Shown in pieces: positions 54,159 through 63,996 of a stretch of 64,000 bases of DNA (position 1 is the stretch's first letter; every line of letters begins with the position of its first letter). Origin of the DNA: Symsagittifera roscoffensis. Lineage: Eukaryota > Xenacoelomorpha > Acoela > Convolutidae. The position numbers and the translations under genes are program-made. A model generated the notes under the pieces. The model was given only the letters and a program-made list of their open reading frames with translations, did not search any database and was not told the origin of the DNA. Location: the NCBI RefSeq assembly GCF_963678635.1, contig NC_087067.1, positions 5,992,647-6,056,646 on the forward strand. The letters run 5' to 3'.

Positions 54159-54549
54159 ATGGTGTCAGGTTCGATATACTCCTACATCTTTTACGAATCA
54201 AGATTATTCTTTTTTCGTACGTTTTTCTTCGTTTTAGTGAGTTTAATTTTTTTTCCAAGTTGCTTAATATTTGCTGTCTTTTTTTACAAGAAAATGTATA
54301 TTTTTTTTCTGCTTGTTTAAATGAGACATCCGCGGTAGAAACCCGGAACTTTTACCGCTCTACTCGAGAATCGTACCTTTAGACCACTGTCCCATGTTTC
54401 AGCTTCGATGCTTTCCCACTTGTTCCACAAAAAAAAGAATGTTTAGATTTTATCCGTCTTCATCCATTTTCGTGAGTTTAATGATTATTGAAGGTTGCTT
54501 AGTGTTTGCTGTCGTTCTACTACAATTTATTTTTTTTTGCTAGTTTTCT

Positions 54550-54621
54550 GGGGACAGCGGGGAACTGAACACTGGGCCTCTCGCACCCAAAAAGAGAATC
54601 ATACCACTAGACCACTGTCCC
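54550..54621 (-). tRNA. tRNA-Pro-like, anticodon TGG
   Basis: As 41828, with one T-stem change. Confidence 0.4.
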
Positions 54622-54985
54622 AAGGTATTATTTTCGATGCAGTCCTACCTTTTTCACAATCAAGATTGTCTTTTTTTGTCCGCTTTTCTCCGTATTAGTG
54701 ATTTGAATAGTTTTTTTTCTAAGTTGCTTAGTGTTTGGTGACTTTTTACTAAAATTTTTGATTTTTTTCTGCTCGTTTAAATGAGACATCCGCAGTATAA
54801 ACCCGGAATTTTTAACGCTCTTATCGAGCATCATACTTTTTGAGTACTGTCCCAGGTTTAAGCATCGATGCTTTCCTACTTGTTTCACAAAAAAGAGTGT
54901 TTAGTTTTCATTTTTTTTTTGAGTTTATTCATTTTTGTAGGTTGCTGTCTTTATACTAGAATTTATTATTTCTTGTTAGTAATCT

Positions 54986-55057
54986 GGGGACAGCGGGGAA
55001 TTGAACCCGGGCCCTCTCGCACCCGAAGCGAGAATCATACCACTAGACTACTGTTCC
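54986..55057 (-). tRNA. tRNA-Pro-like, anticodon CGG
   Basis: As 45818. Confidence 0.5.
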
Positions 55058-55445
55058 ATGGTGTCAGGTTCGTTATAATCCTACATCTTTCACGAATTAA
55101 GATTATTCTTTTTTTGTCCGTTTTTCTTCGTCTTAGCCAGTTTAATTTTTTTTCTAAGTTGCTTAGTGTTTGCTGTCTTTTTACTAGAAAATGTATATTT
55201 TTTTCTGCTAGTTTAAATGAGAAATCCGCGGTATAAACCCGGAACTTTTACCGCTTTACTCGAGAATCGTACCTTTAGACCACTGTCCCATGCTTCAGCG
55301 TCGATGCTTTCCCACTTGTTTCACAAAAAAAATAATGTTTAGATTATATCCGTTTTCATCCATTTTCGTGAGTGTAATAACTATTGTAGGTTGCTTAGTG
55401 TTTGCTGTCTTTATGCTAGAATTTATTATTTCTTGTTAGTAATCT

Positions 55446-55517
55446 GGGGACAGCCGGGAAATGAACGCGGGACCTCTCGCACCCGAAGCCAGAATCACAC
55501 AACTAGACCACTGTCCC
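55446..55517 (-). pseudogene. tRNA-Pro-like, anticodon CGG
   Basis: As 48580. Confidence 0.45.
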
Positions 55518-55895
55518 ATGGTGTCAGGTTCGTTATAATCCTACATCTTTCACGAATTAAGATTATTCTTTTTTTGTCCGTTTTTCTTCGTTTTAGTGAG
55601 TTTAATTTTTTTCCAAGTTGCTTAGCATTTGCTGTCTTTTTACTAGAAATTGTATAATTTTTTTCTGCTAGTTTAAATAAGACATCCGCGGTATAAACCC
55701 GGAACTTTTACCGCTCTACTCGAGAATCGTACCTTTAGACCACTCTCCCATATTTCAGCTTCGATGCTTTCCCACTTGTTTCTCAAAAAAAAGAATGTTT
55801 AGATTTTATCCATTTTCGTGAGTGTAATAACTATTGTAGGTTGCTTAGTGTTTGCTGTCTTTATACTAGAATTGAGTAATTTTTGGTAGTAATCT

Positions 55896-55967
55896 GGGGA
55901 CAGCCGGGAATTGAACCCGGGACCTCTCGCACCCGAAGCCAGAATCACACAACTAGACCACTGTCCC
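55896..55967 (-). tRNA. tRNA-Pro-like, anticodon CGG
   Basis: Acceptor and T arm intact; anticodon-stem mismatch and D-loop changes as in 48580. Looks like a recombinant between the two types. Confidence 0.5.
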
Positions 55968-56579
55968 ATGGTGTCAGGTTTGATACACTCCTACATCTTT
56001 CACGAATTAAGATTATTCTTTTTTTGTACGTTTTTCTTCGTTTTAGTGAGTTTAATTTTTTTCCAAGTTGCTTAGTATTTGCTGTCTTATTACTAGAAAA
56101 TGTATAATTTTTTTTCTGCTAGTTTAAATAAGACATCCGCGGTATAAACCCGGAACTTTTACCGCTCTACTCGAGAATCGTACCTTTAGACCACTCTCCC
56201 ATATTTCAGCTTCGATGCTTTCCCACTTGTTTCTTAAAAAAAAGAATGTTTAGATTTTATCCATTTTCGTGAGTGTAATAACTATTGTAGGTTGCTTAGT
56301 ATTTGCTGTCTTTTTACTAGAAAATGTATAATTTTTTTCTGCTAGTTTAAACGAGACATCCGCGGTATAAACCCGGAACTTTTACCGCTCTACTCGAGAA
56401 TCGTACCTTTAGACCACTGTCCCATGTTTCAGCTTCGATGCTTTCCCACTTGTTTCACAAAATAAAGAATGTTTAGATTTTATCCGTCTTTATCCATTTT
56501 CGTGAGTTTAATGATTATGGAAGGTTGCTTAGTGTTTGCTGTCGTTCTACTACAATTTATTTTTTACTGCTAGTATTCT

Positions 56580-56651
56580 GGGGACAGCGGGGAACTGAAC
56601 ACGGGGCCTCTCGCACCCAAAAAGAGAATCATACCACTAGACCACTGCCCC
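56580..56651 (-). tRNA. tRNA-Pro-like, anticodon TGG
   Basis: As 49490. Confidence 0.4.
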
Positions 56652-57049
56652 AAGGTATTATTTTCGATGCAGTCCTACCTTTTTCACAATCAAGATTGAT
56701 TGTCTTTTTCTGTCCGTTTTTCTCCGTATTAGTGATTTGAATAGTTTTTTTTCTAAGTTGCTTAGTGTTTGCTGACTTTTTACTAGGAAATGTATAATTT
56801 TTTTTCTGCTCGTTTAAATTTGACATCGGCAGTATAAACCCGGAACTTTTACCGCTCTAATCGAGAATCATACCTTTAGACTACTGTCCCAGGTTTAAGC
56901 TTCGATGCATTCCTACTTGTTTCACATTAAAAAAAAGAATGTTTAGATTTTGTCCGTTTTCATTTGTTTTAATGAATTTAATAATAGTTTCAGGTTGCTT
57001 AGCGTTTGCTGTCTTTATAGTAGAATTTATTACTTTTTGTTAGTAATCC

Positions 57050-57121
57050 GGGGACAGTCGGGAATTCAACCCTGGAAATCTCGGACTCGAAGCGAGAATC
57101 ATACCACTAGACCAAAGTCCC
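57050..57121 (-). pseudogene. tRNA-Pro-derived, Ser anticodon CGA
   Basis: Loop TTCGAGT; only one anticodon-stem mismatch; acceptor altered (AAAGTCC on plus). Confidence 0.5.
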
Positions 57122-57202
57122 ATGGTGTTAGGTTCGATCTATTCCTACATCTTTCGCGAATTAAGATTATAGAAATTATAAATTTTTCTATGGAAGTGAA
57201 TT

Positions 57203-57274
57203 CGGGACAACCGTGAATTGAACCCGGGAACTCTCGCACAGCAAGCGAGAATCATACCGCTTGACCACTGTCCT
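57203..57274 (-). tRNA. tRNA-Pro-derived, Ser anticodon GCT
   Basis: Perfect anticodon stem with loop TTGCTGT; B box GGTTCAATTC kept; one T-stem mismatch. The acceptor has a G7-T66 wobble and an A1-C72 mismatch. It lacks the long variable arm of a true tRNA-Ser. Confidence 0.5.
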
Positions 57275-57453
57275 CTGACTTTAACTGCGAAGCCTTACTA
57301 TGCTTTTCGCAAAGGACGATCAATGCGTTTTTAACCGTTTTTTTTTTATTTTTGCTGATCATTTGTGGGTTTAATAATTCATAATTCTTTTAAGTTGTTT
57401 ACTGTTAGCTATTTTTTCTACTAAAAATATGAATTTTTTACTGTAATTTTATT

Positions 57454-57524
57454 GGGGACAACTGGGTTTGAAATTGGAATCTCTCGCACCGTGAGCGAGA
57501 ATCATGCCACTAGATCATTGTCCA
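57454..57524 (-). pseudogene. tRNA-Pro-derived, Arg anticodon ACG
   Basis: 71 nt; perfect anticodon stem but U33 replaced by C; T arm degraded. Confidence 0.45.
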
Positions 57525-57688
57525 TGTAATTAGGTTCTTTGCATTCCTACATACTTTGCAAATTAAGATCATTGCGTTTTTATTTAACACTTTTTTTGAT
57601 GAGTTTTTGTGGGTATAATACTCATTTTAAGTTGTTTACTGTTAGCTATTTTTCTACAAGAAAATATAAGTTTTTCTGTAAGTTTATT

Positions 57689-57760
57689 GGGGACAAGAGG
57701 TAATGGAACCTGAGACTTCTCGCACGATTAGCGATAATCATTCTACTAGACCACTATACC
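57689..57760 (-). pseudogene. tRNA-derived unit, anticodon ATC
   Basis: Loop TAATCGT, so U33 is lost; acceptor and T arm degraded. Confidence 0.4.
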
Positions 57761-57844
57761 AAGTATTCATTTTGATAATCATTTTAAAGTGCCTGAGTGT
57801 TTGCTGTCTTTCTACAATAAACTATGATTTTTTGTTAGTAATCT

Positions 57845-57916
57845 GGACATAGCCGGGAATTGAACCCGGGACCTCTCGCACCCGAAGCGAGAATCATACC
57901 AGTAGACCACTGTCCC
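57845..57916 (-). tRNA. tRNA-Pro-like, anticodon CGG, acceptor 3' strand altered
   Basis: Anticodon and T arms perfect. The acceptor 3' strand reads CTATGTC, breaking two pairs; one A-box change. Confidence 0.5.
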
Positions 57917-58045
57917 ATGGTGTTAGGTTCGATATGTTCCTACATGTTTCACGAAATAAGATTTTTCTTTTTTTGTCCGTTTTTCTTCGTTTTAGTGAGT
58001 TTAATTTTTTTTCTAACTTGCTTAGTGTTTGCTGTCTTTTTTCTC

Positions 58046-58072
58046 ATAATCATTCTACTAGACCACTATACC
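58046..58072 (-). pseudogene. Truncated tRNA fragment (5' part only)
   Basis: About 27 nt with the 5' acceptor and D arm. Spacer sequence adjoins it where the anticodon arm should be, so this is a recombination scar. A copy lies at 59616-59642. Confidence 0.55.
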
Positions 58073-58156
58073 AAGTATTCAGTTTGATATTCATTTTAAA
58101 GTGCCTGAGTGTTTGCTGTCTTTCTACAATAAACTATGATTTTTTGTTAGTAATCT

Positions 58157-58228
58157 GGACATAGCCGGGAAGTGAACCCGGGACCTCTCGCACCCGAAGA
58201 GAGAATCATACCAGTAGACCACTGTCCC
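58157..58228 (-). pseudogene. tRNA-Pro-like, anticodon CGG
   Basis: Acceptor as in 57845; A58C; anticodon-stem mismatch. Confidence 0.45.
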
Positions 58229-58617
58229 ATGGTGTTAAGTTCGATATGTTCCTACATGTTTCACGAAATAAGATTATTCTTTTTTTGTCCGTTTTTCTTC
58301 GTTTTAGAGAGTTTAGTTTTTTTTTCTAACTTGCTTAGTGTTTGCTGTCTTTTTACTAGAAAGTGTAATATTTTTCTGCTAGTTTAAATGAGGCATCCGC
58401 GGTAGAAACCCGGAGTTTTTACCGCTCTACTCGAGAATCGTACCTTTAGACCACTGTACCATGTTTCAGCTTCGATGCTTTCCCACTTGTTTCACAAAAA
58501 AAAGGAATGTTTAGATTTTATCCGTCCTCATCCATTTTCATGAGTTTAATAACAATTGAAGGTTACTTAGTTTTTGCTGTCTTTAAAGTAGAATTTATTT
58601 TTTTTTGGTAGTAATCT

Positions 58618-58689
58618 GGGGACAGCCGGGAATTGAACCCGGGACCTCTCGCACCCGAAGCGAGAATCATACCACTAGACCACTGTCCC
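58618..58689 (-). tRNA. tRNA-Pro(CGG), intact
   Basis: Identical to 44913. Confidence 0.85.
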
Positions 58690-59079
58690 ATGGTGTCAGG
58701 TTCGATATACTCCCACATGTTTCACGAATTAAGATTTTTCTTTTTTTGTCCGTTTTTCTTCGTTTTAGTAAGTTTAATTTTTTTTCCAAGTTGCTTAGTA
58801 TTTGCTGTCTTTTTACTAGAAAATGTATAATTTTTTTCTGCTTGTTTAAATGAGACATCCGCGGTAGAAACCCGTAACTTTTACCGCTCTACTCGACAAT
58901 CGTACCTTTAGACCACTGTCCCATGTTTCAGCTTCGATGCTTTCCCACTTGTTTCACAAAAAAAAAGATTGTTTAGATTTTATCCGTCCTCATCCATTTT
59001 CGTGAGTTTAATAACTTTTGAAGGTTGCTTAGTGTTTGCTGTCGTTCTACTACAATTTATTTTTTTCTGTCAGTATTCT

Positions 59080-59143
59080 GGGGACAGCGGGGAATTGAAC
59101 ATGGGGCCTCTTGCACCCAAAGAGAGAATCATATCACTGTCCT
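59080..59143 (-). pseudogene. tRNA-Pro-like (TGG), 8-nt deletion in D arm
   Basis: 64 nt; the A box is destroyed. Copies at 60648 and 61902 share the deletion. Confidence 0.6.
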
Positions 59144-59236
59144 CTGACTTTAACTGCGATGCCTTACTATATTTTTCGCAAAGGACGATCAATGCGTTTT
59201 TCACAAGAAAATATAAGTTTTTTCTGTAAGTTTGTT

Positions 59237-59308
59237 GGGGACAACAGGTAATGGGACCTGAGACTTCTCGCACCATAAGCGATAATCATTCCACTAGACC
59301 ACTCTACC
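59237..59308 (-). pseudogene. tRNA-Pro-derived, His anticodon ATG
   Basis: Anticodon stem with one mismatch (27-43); T arm degraded. Confidence 0.5.
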
Positions 59309-59418
59309 AAGTATTTAGTTTAAAAATCACTGTATAGTGCCTAAGTGTTTGCTGTCTTTCTACTATAAACTATTATTTTTTGTTAGTACTATAAACTATT
59401 ATTTTTTGTTAGTATTCT

Positions 59419-59490
59419 AGGCATAGCCGGGAATTGAACCCGGGACCTCTCGCACCCGAATGAAGAATCATACCAGTAGACCACTGTCCC
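59419..59490 (-). pseudogene. tRNA-Pro-like, anticodon CGG
   Basis: T arm intact; anticodon stem has two mismatches; acceptor 3' strand altered. Confidence 0.45.
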
Positions 59491-59615
59491 ATGGTGTTAG
59501 GTTCGATATGTTCCTACATGTTTCACGAAATAAGATTGTTTTTTGTCCGTTTTTCTTCGTTTTAGTTAGTTTAATTTTTTTCCTAACTTGCTTAGTGTTT
59601 GCTGTCTTTTTTCTC

Positions 59616-59642
59616 ATAATCATTCTACTAGACCACTATACC
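59616..59642 (-). pseudogene. Truncated tRNA fragment (5' part only)
   Basis: Copy of 58046-58072. Confidence 0.55.
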
Positions 59643-59726
59643 AAGTATTCAGTTTGATATTCATTTTAAAGTGCCTGAGTGTTTGCTGTCTTTCTACAAT
59701 AAACTATGATTTTTTGTTAGTAATCT

Positions 59727-59798
59727 GGACATAGCCGGGAAGTGAACCCGGGACCTCTCGCACCCGAAGAGAGAATCATACCAGTAGACCACTGTCCC
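59727..59798 (-). pseudogene. tRNA-Pro-like, anticodon CGG
   Basis: Copy of 58157. Confidence 0.45.
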
Positions 59799-60186
59799 AT
59801 GGTGTTAAGTTCGATATGTTCCTACATGTTTCACGAAATAAGATTATTCTTTTTTTGTCCGTTTTTCTTCGTTTTAGAGAGTTTAATTTTTTTTTCTAAC
59901 TTGCTTAGTGTTTGCTGTCTTTTTACTAGAAAGTGTAATATTTTTCTGCTAGTTTAAATGAGGCATCCGCGGTAGAAACCCGGAGTTTTTACCGCTCTAC
60001 TCGAGAATCGTACCTTTAGACCACTGTACCATGTTTCAGCTTCGATGCTTTCCCACTTGTTTCACAAAAAAAAGGAATGTTTAGATTTTATCCGTCCTCA
60101 TCCATTTTCATGAGTTTAATAACAATTGAAGGTTGCTTAGTGTTTGCTGTCTTTAAACTAGAATTTATTTTTTTTGGTAGTAATCT

Positions 60187-60258
60187 GGGGACAGCCGGGA
60201 ATTGAACCCGGGACCTCTCGCACCCGAAGCGAGAATCATACCACTAGACCACTGTCCC
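60187..60258 (-). tRNA. tRNA-Pro(CGG), intact
   Basis: Identical to 44913. Confidence 0.85.
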
Positions 60259-60647
60259 ATGGTGTCAGGTACGATATACTCCCACATGTTTCACGAATTA
60301 AGATTTTTCTTTTTTTGTCCGTTTTTCTTCGTTTTAGTTAGTTTAATTTTTTTCCAAGTTGCTTAGTATTTGCTGTCTTTTTACTAGAAAATGTATAATT
60401 TTTTTCTGCTTGTTTAAATGAGACATCCGCGGTAGAAACCCGTAACTTTTACCGCTCTACTCGACAATCGTACCTTTAGACCACTGTCCCATGTTTCAGC
60501 TTCGATGCTTTCCCACTTGTTTCACAAAAAAAAAGATTGTTTAGATTTTATCCGTCCTCATCCATTTTCGTGAGTTCAATAACTTTTGAAGGTTGCTTAG
60601 TGTTTGCTGTCGTTCTACTACAATTTATTTTTTTCTGTCAGTATTCT

Positions 60648-60711
60648 GGGGACAGCGGGGAATTGAACATGGGGCCTCTTGCACCCAAAGAGAGAATCAT
60701 ATCACTGTCCT
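60648..60711 (-). pseudogene. tRNA-Pro-like (TGG), D-arm deletion
   Basis: Copy of 59080. Confidence 0.6.
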
Positions 60712-60804
60712 CTGACTTTAACTGCGATGCCTTACTATATTTTTCGCAAAGGACGATCAATGCGTTTTTCACAAGAAAATATAAGTTTTTTCTGTAAGTT
60801 TGTT

Positions 60805-60876
60805 GGGGACAACAGGTAATGGGACCTGAGACTTCTCGCACCATAAGCGATAATCATTCCACTAGACCACTCTACC
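60805..60876 (-). pseudogene. tRNA-Pro-derived, His anticodon ATG
   Basis: Copy of 59237. Confidence 0.5.
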
Positions 60877-60986
60877 AAGTATTTAGTTTAAAAATCACTG
60901 TATAGTGCCTAAGTGTTTGCTGTCTTTCTACTATAAACTATTATTTTTTGTTAGTACTATAAACTATTATTTTTTGTTAGTATTCT

Positions 60987-61058
60987 AGGCATAGCCGGGA
61001 ATTGAACCCGGGACCTCTCGCACCCGAATGAAGAATCATACCAGTAGACCACTGTCCC
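60987..61058 (-). pseudogene. tRNA-Pro-like, anticodon CGG
   Basis: Copy of 59419. Confidence 0.45.
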
Positions 61059-61439
61059 ATGGTGTTAGGTTCGATATGTTCCTACATGTTTCACGAAATA
61101 AGATTGTTTTTTGTCCGTTTTTCTTCGTTTTAGTTAGTTTAATTTTTTTCCTAACTTGCTTAGTGATTGCTGTCTTTTTACTAGAAAATGTAATATTTTT
61201 CTGCTAGTTTAAATGAGACATCCGCGGTATAAGCCCGGAATTTCTACCGCTCTACTCAAAAATCGTACCTTTAGACCACTGTCCCATGTTTTAGCGTCGA
61301 TGCTTTCCCACTTGTTTCACAAAAAAAAAGATTTTGTTTTTATCCGTTTTCATCCATTTTCGAGAGTTTAATAATTTTTGAAGGTTGCTTAGTGTTTGCT
61401 GTCTTTAAACTAGAATTTATTTTTTTTGGGTAGTAATCT

Positions 61440-61511
61440 GGGGACAGCCGGGAATTGAACCCGGGACCTCTCGCACCCGAAGCGAGAATCAAACCACTAG
61501 ACCACTGTCCC
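61440..61511 (-). tRNA. tRNA-Pro(CGG), near intact
   Basis: Differs from the intact gene only by A21T. Confidence 0.7.
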
Positions 61512-61901
61512 AAAGTGTCAGGTTTGATATACTCCTACATCTTTCACGAATTAAGATTATTCTTTTTTTTGTACGTTTTTCTTCGTTTTAGTGAGTTTAA
61601 TTTTTTTCCAAGTTGCTTAGTATTTGCTGTCTTTTTACTAGAAAATGTATAATTTTTTTCTGCTTGTTTAAATGAGACATCCGCGGTAGAAACCCTTAAC
61701 TTTTACCGCTCTACTCGACAATCGTACCTTTAGACCACTGTCCCATGTTTCAGCTTCGATGCTTTCCCACTTGTTTCACAAAAAAAAAGATTGTTTAGAT
61801 TTTATCCGTCCTCATCCATTTTCGTGAGTTAAATAACTTTTGAAGGTTGCTTAGTGTTTGCTGTCGTTCTACTACAATTTATTTTTTTCTGTCAGTATTA
61901 T

Positions 61902-61965
61902 GGGGACAGCGGGGAATTGAACATGGGGCCTCTTGCACCCAAAGAGAGAATCATATCACTGTCCT
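61902..61965 (-). pseudogene. tRNA-Pro-like (TGG), D-arm deletion
   Basis: Copy of 59080. Confidence 0.6.
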
Positions 61966-62136
61966 CTGACTTTAACTGCGATGCCTTACTATATTTTTCG
62001 CAAAGGACGATCAATGCGTTTTTTAACCGTTTTTTTTGCTGAGCATTTGTGGGTTTAATAATTCCTATTTCTTTTAAGTTGTTTACTGTTAGCTATTTTT
62101 CTACAAGAAAATATAAGTTTTTTCTGTAAGTTTGTT

Positions 62137-62208
62137 GGGGACAACAGGTAATGGGACCTGAGACTTCTCGCACCATAAGCGATAATCATTCCACTAGACC
62201 ACTCTACC
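62137..62208 (-). pseudogene. tRNA-Pro-derived, His anticodon ATG
   Basis: Copy of 59237. Confidence 0.5.
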
Positions 62209-62318
62209 AAGTATTTAGTTTAAAAATCACTGTATAGTGCCTAAGTGTTTGCTGTCTTTCTACTATAAACTATTATTTTTTGTTAGTACTATAAACTATT
62301 ATTTTTTGTTAGTATTCT

Positions 62319-62390
62319 GGGCATAGCCGGGAATTAAACCCGGGACCTCTCGCACCCGAATCAAGAATCATACCAGTAGACCACTGTCCC
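62319..62390 (-). pseudogene. tRNA-Pro-like, anticodon CGG
   Basis: As 59419, with the T-loop C56 also lost. Confidence 0.45.
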
Positions 62391-62773
62391 ATGGTGTTAG
62401 GTTCGATATGTTCCTACATGTTTCACGAAATAAGATTGTTTTTTGTCCGTTTTTCTTCGTTTTAGTTAGTTTAATTTTTTTTCTAACTTGCTTAGTGATT
62501 GCTGTCTTTTTACTAGAAAATGTAATATTTTTCTGCTAGTTTAAATGAGACATCCGCGGTATAAACCCGGAATTTCTACCGCTCTGCTCAAAAATCGTAC
62601 CTTTAGACCACTGTCCCATGTTTTAGCGTCGATGCTTTCCCACTTGTTTCACAAAAAAAAAGATTTTGTTTTTATCCGTTTTCATCCATTTTCGAGAGTT
62701 TAATAATTTTTGAAGGTTGCTTAGTGTTTGCTGTCGTTCTATTACAATTTCTTTTTCTTTCTGTTAGTATTCT

Positions 62774-62845
62774 GGGGACAACCGATAATTGAACCCGGGA
62801 GCTCTCGCACACTAAGCGAGAATCATACTGCTAGACCACTGTTCT
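62774..62845 (-). tRNA. tRNA-Pro-derived, Thr anticodon AGT
   Basis: Perfect anticodon stem with loop TTAGTGT. The acceptor has two mismatches and a wobble; the T stem is weak. Confidence 0.45.
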
Positions 62846-63014
62846 CTGCCTTTTGCTTCGATGCCTTACTACTTTTTTCGCAAAGGACGATCATTGCTTT
62901 TTTTATACTCGTTTTTTTTTTTGCTGAGCATTTGTGGGTTTAATAATTGTTTTAATTTGTTTACTGTTAGCTGTTTTTTCTACTAGAAAAAATGAACTTT
63001 TTTCTGTAGTTTTT

Positions 63015-63084
63015 TGGGACAACTGGGTGTGATTCGGGATCTCTCGCTTCGTAAGCGAGAATCATGCCAATAGACCATTGTCCT
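63015..63084 (-). pseudogene. tRNA-derived, Arg anticodon ACG
   Basis: 70 nt; perfect anticodon stem with loop TTACGAA; T arm degraded. Confidence 0.45.
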
Positions 63085-63253
63085 AGTAATTAGCTTCTAT
63101 GCATTCCTACATACTTCGCAAATCAAGATCATTGCGTTTTTTTCAACAGTTTTTTTGTTTTGATGAGTTTTTGTGGGTATAATACTCATTTTAAGTTGTT
63201 TACTGTTAGCTATTTTTCTACAAGAAAATAGAAGTTTTTTCTATAAGTTTATT

Positions 63254-63325
63254 GGGGACAACAGGTAATGGAACCTGAGACTTCTCGCACCATTAGCGAT
63301 AATCATTCTACTAGACCACTATACC
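63254..63325 (-). pseudogene. tRNA-derived, anticodon ATG without U33
   Basis: Loop TAATGGT; T arm degraded. Confidence 0.45.
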
Positions 63326-63593
63326 AAGTATTCAGTTTGATAATCATTTTAAAGTGCTCAAGTGTTTGCTGGCTTTCTACTAGAAAATATTTTTTTTGGT
63401 TAGTATTCTGGGGTTAGTTAGAATTAATTATCGATGCACTTCTACATTTTTCGCAAATCATGGTCAATGCAATTTTTTTAAATCTTTTCTTTTTGGTTTT
63501 GATGAGTTTTTTTGGGTTTGATAATCATTTTAAGTTGCTTACTGTTAGCTATTTTTCTACTAGAAATTATAATTTTTTCTATGCATGTGAATT

Positions 63594-63665
63594 GGGGACA
63601 ACCGGGATTTGAACCCGAGACCTCTCGAACACTAAGCGAGAATCATACCGCTAGACCACTGTCCT
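63594..63665 (-). tRNA. tRNA-Pro-derived, Thr anticodon AGT, well folded
   Basis: A box TGGTCTAGCGG and B box GGTTCAAATCC match Pol III consensus. T stem fully paired with one wobble. Anticodon stem has one mismatch (31-39); acceptor has a G7-T66 wobble and an A1-C72 mismatch. Best-preserved unit with a non-Pro anticodon. Confidence 0.55.
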
Positions 63666-63835
63666 CCGACTTTCGCTGCGATGCCTTACTATGTTTTTCA
63701 CAAAGGACGATCAATGCTTTTTTAACCGTTTTTTTTATTTTTGCTGAGCATTTGTGGGTTTAATAATTCTTTTAAGTTGCTTACTGTTAGCTAATTTTTC
63801 TACTAAAAATATGAACTTTTTTCTGTAATTTTATT

Positions 63836-63898
63836 GGGGACAACTGGGTTTGAAATTGGGTTCTCTCGCACCCAAAGTGAGAATCATACCACTGTCCA
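63836..63898 (-). pseudogene. tRNA-Pro-like (TGG), D-arm deletion
   Basis: 63 nt. The anticodon stem has one mismatch; the T arm is degraded; the D arm is shortened, apparently independently of 59080. Confidence 0.5.
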
Positions 63899-63956
63899 AA
63901 GATTTGCAGTCGATGCATTCCTACATATTTGGCAAATCAAAATCATTGCGTTTTCT

Positions 63957-63996
63957 GCGGTCTAGTGGTATGACTCTGTCTTTCCCGGCTGCCCCC
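63957..63996 (+). pseudogene. Inverted, internally deleted tRNA-Pro fragment
   Basis: On the plus strand GCGGTCTAGTGGTATGA (A-box region) is joined to CCCGGCTGCCCCC (T stem and acceptor) with the anticodon arm missing. It is the only unit in this orientation and lies at the window edge. Confidence 0.6.

Larger units (their letters stand above)
41599..56890 (-). pseudogene. B-type decayed tRNA units, central segment (33 copies)
   Basis: Core starts: 41599, 42190, 43289, 43783, 44230, 44687, 45145, 45605, 46050, 46513, 46978, 47439, 47899, 48352, 48812, 49262, 49725, 50189 (69 nt), 50645, 51095, 51558, 52024, 52481, 52932, 53396, 53860, 54322, 54782, 55218, 55678, 56129, 56352, 56819; all others 72 nt. 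They alternate with A-type units, except that 56129 and 56352 are adjacent, marking loss of an A unit. Copies at 46978, 49725, 51558, 53396 and 56819 share a variant 3' end (GTCGGCAG). Confidence 0.7.
58389..62617 (-). pseudogene. B-type decayed tRNA units, right segment (7 copies)
   Basis: Core starts 58389, 58851, 59959, 60419, 61214, 61673 and 62546, each 72 nt. Same decay as elsewhere: anticodon stem lost, B box changed. 58389/59959 and 58851/60419 are pairs created by the 1.57-kb duplication. Confidence 0.7.

Noticed and set aside
57203..57274. Genuine tRNA-Ser(GCT)
   Set aside because: It has the Ser anticodon but no long variable arm and a tRNA-Pro body, so it is listed as a Pro-derived variant.
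24836..63763. Dozens of plus-strand frames of 60-120 codons with a shared [22 protein letters not shown] peptide
   Set aside because: They are antisense translations of the tRNA cores and spacers. The repeated peptide is the reverse complement of the T and anticodon arms, so it is not evidence of a protein family.
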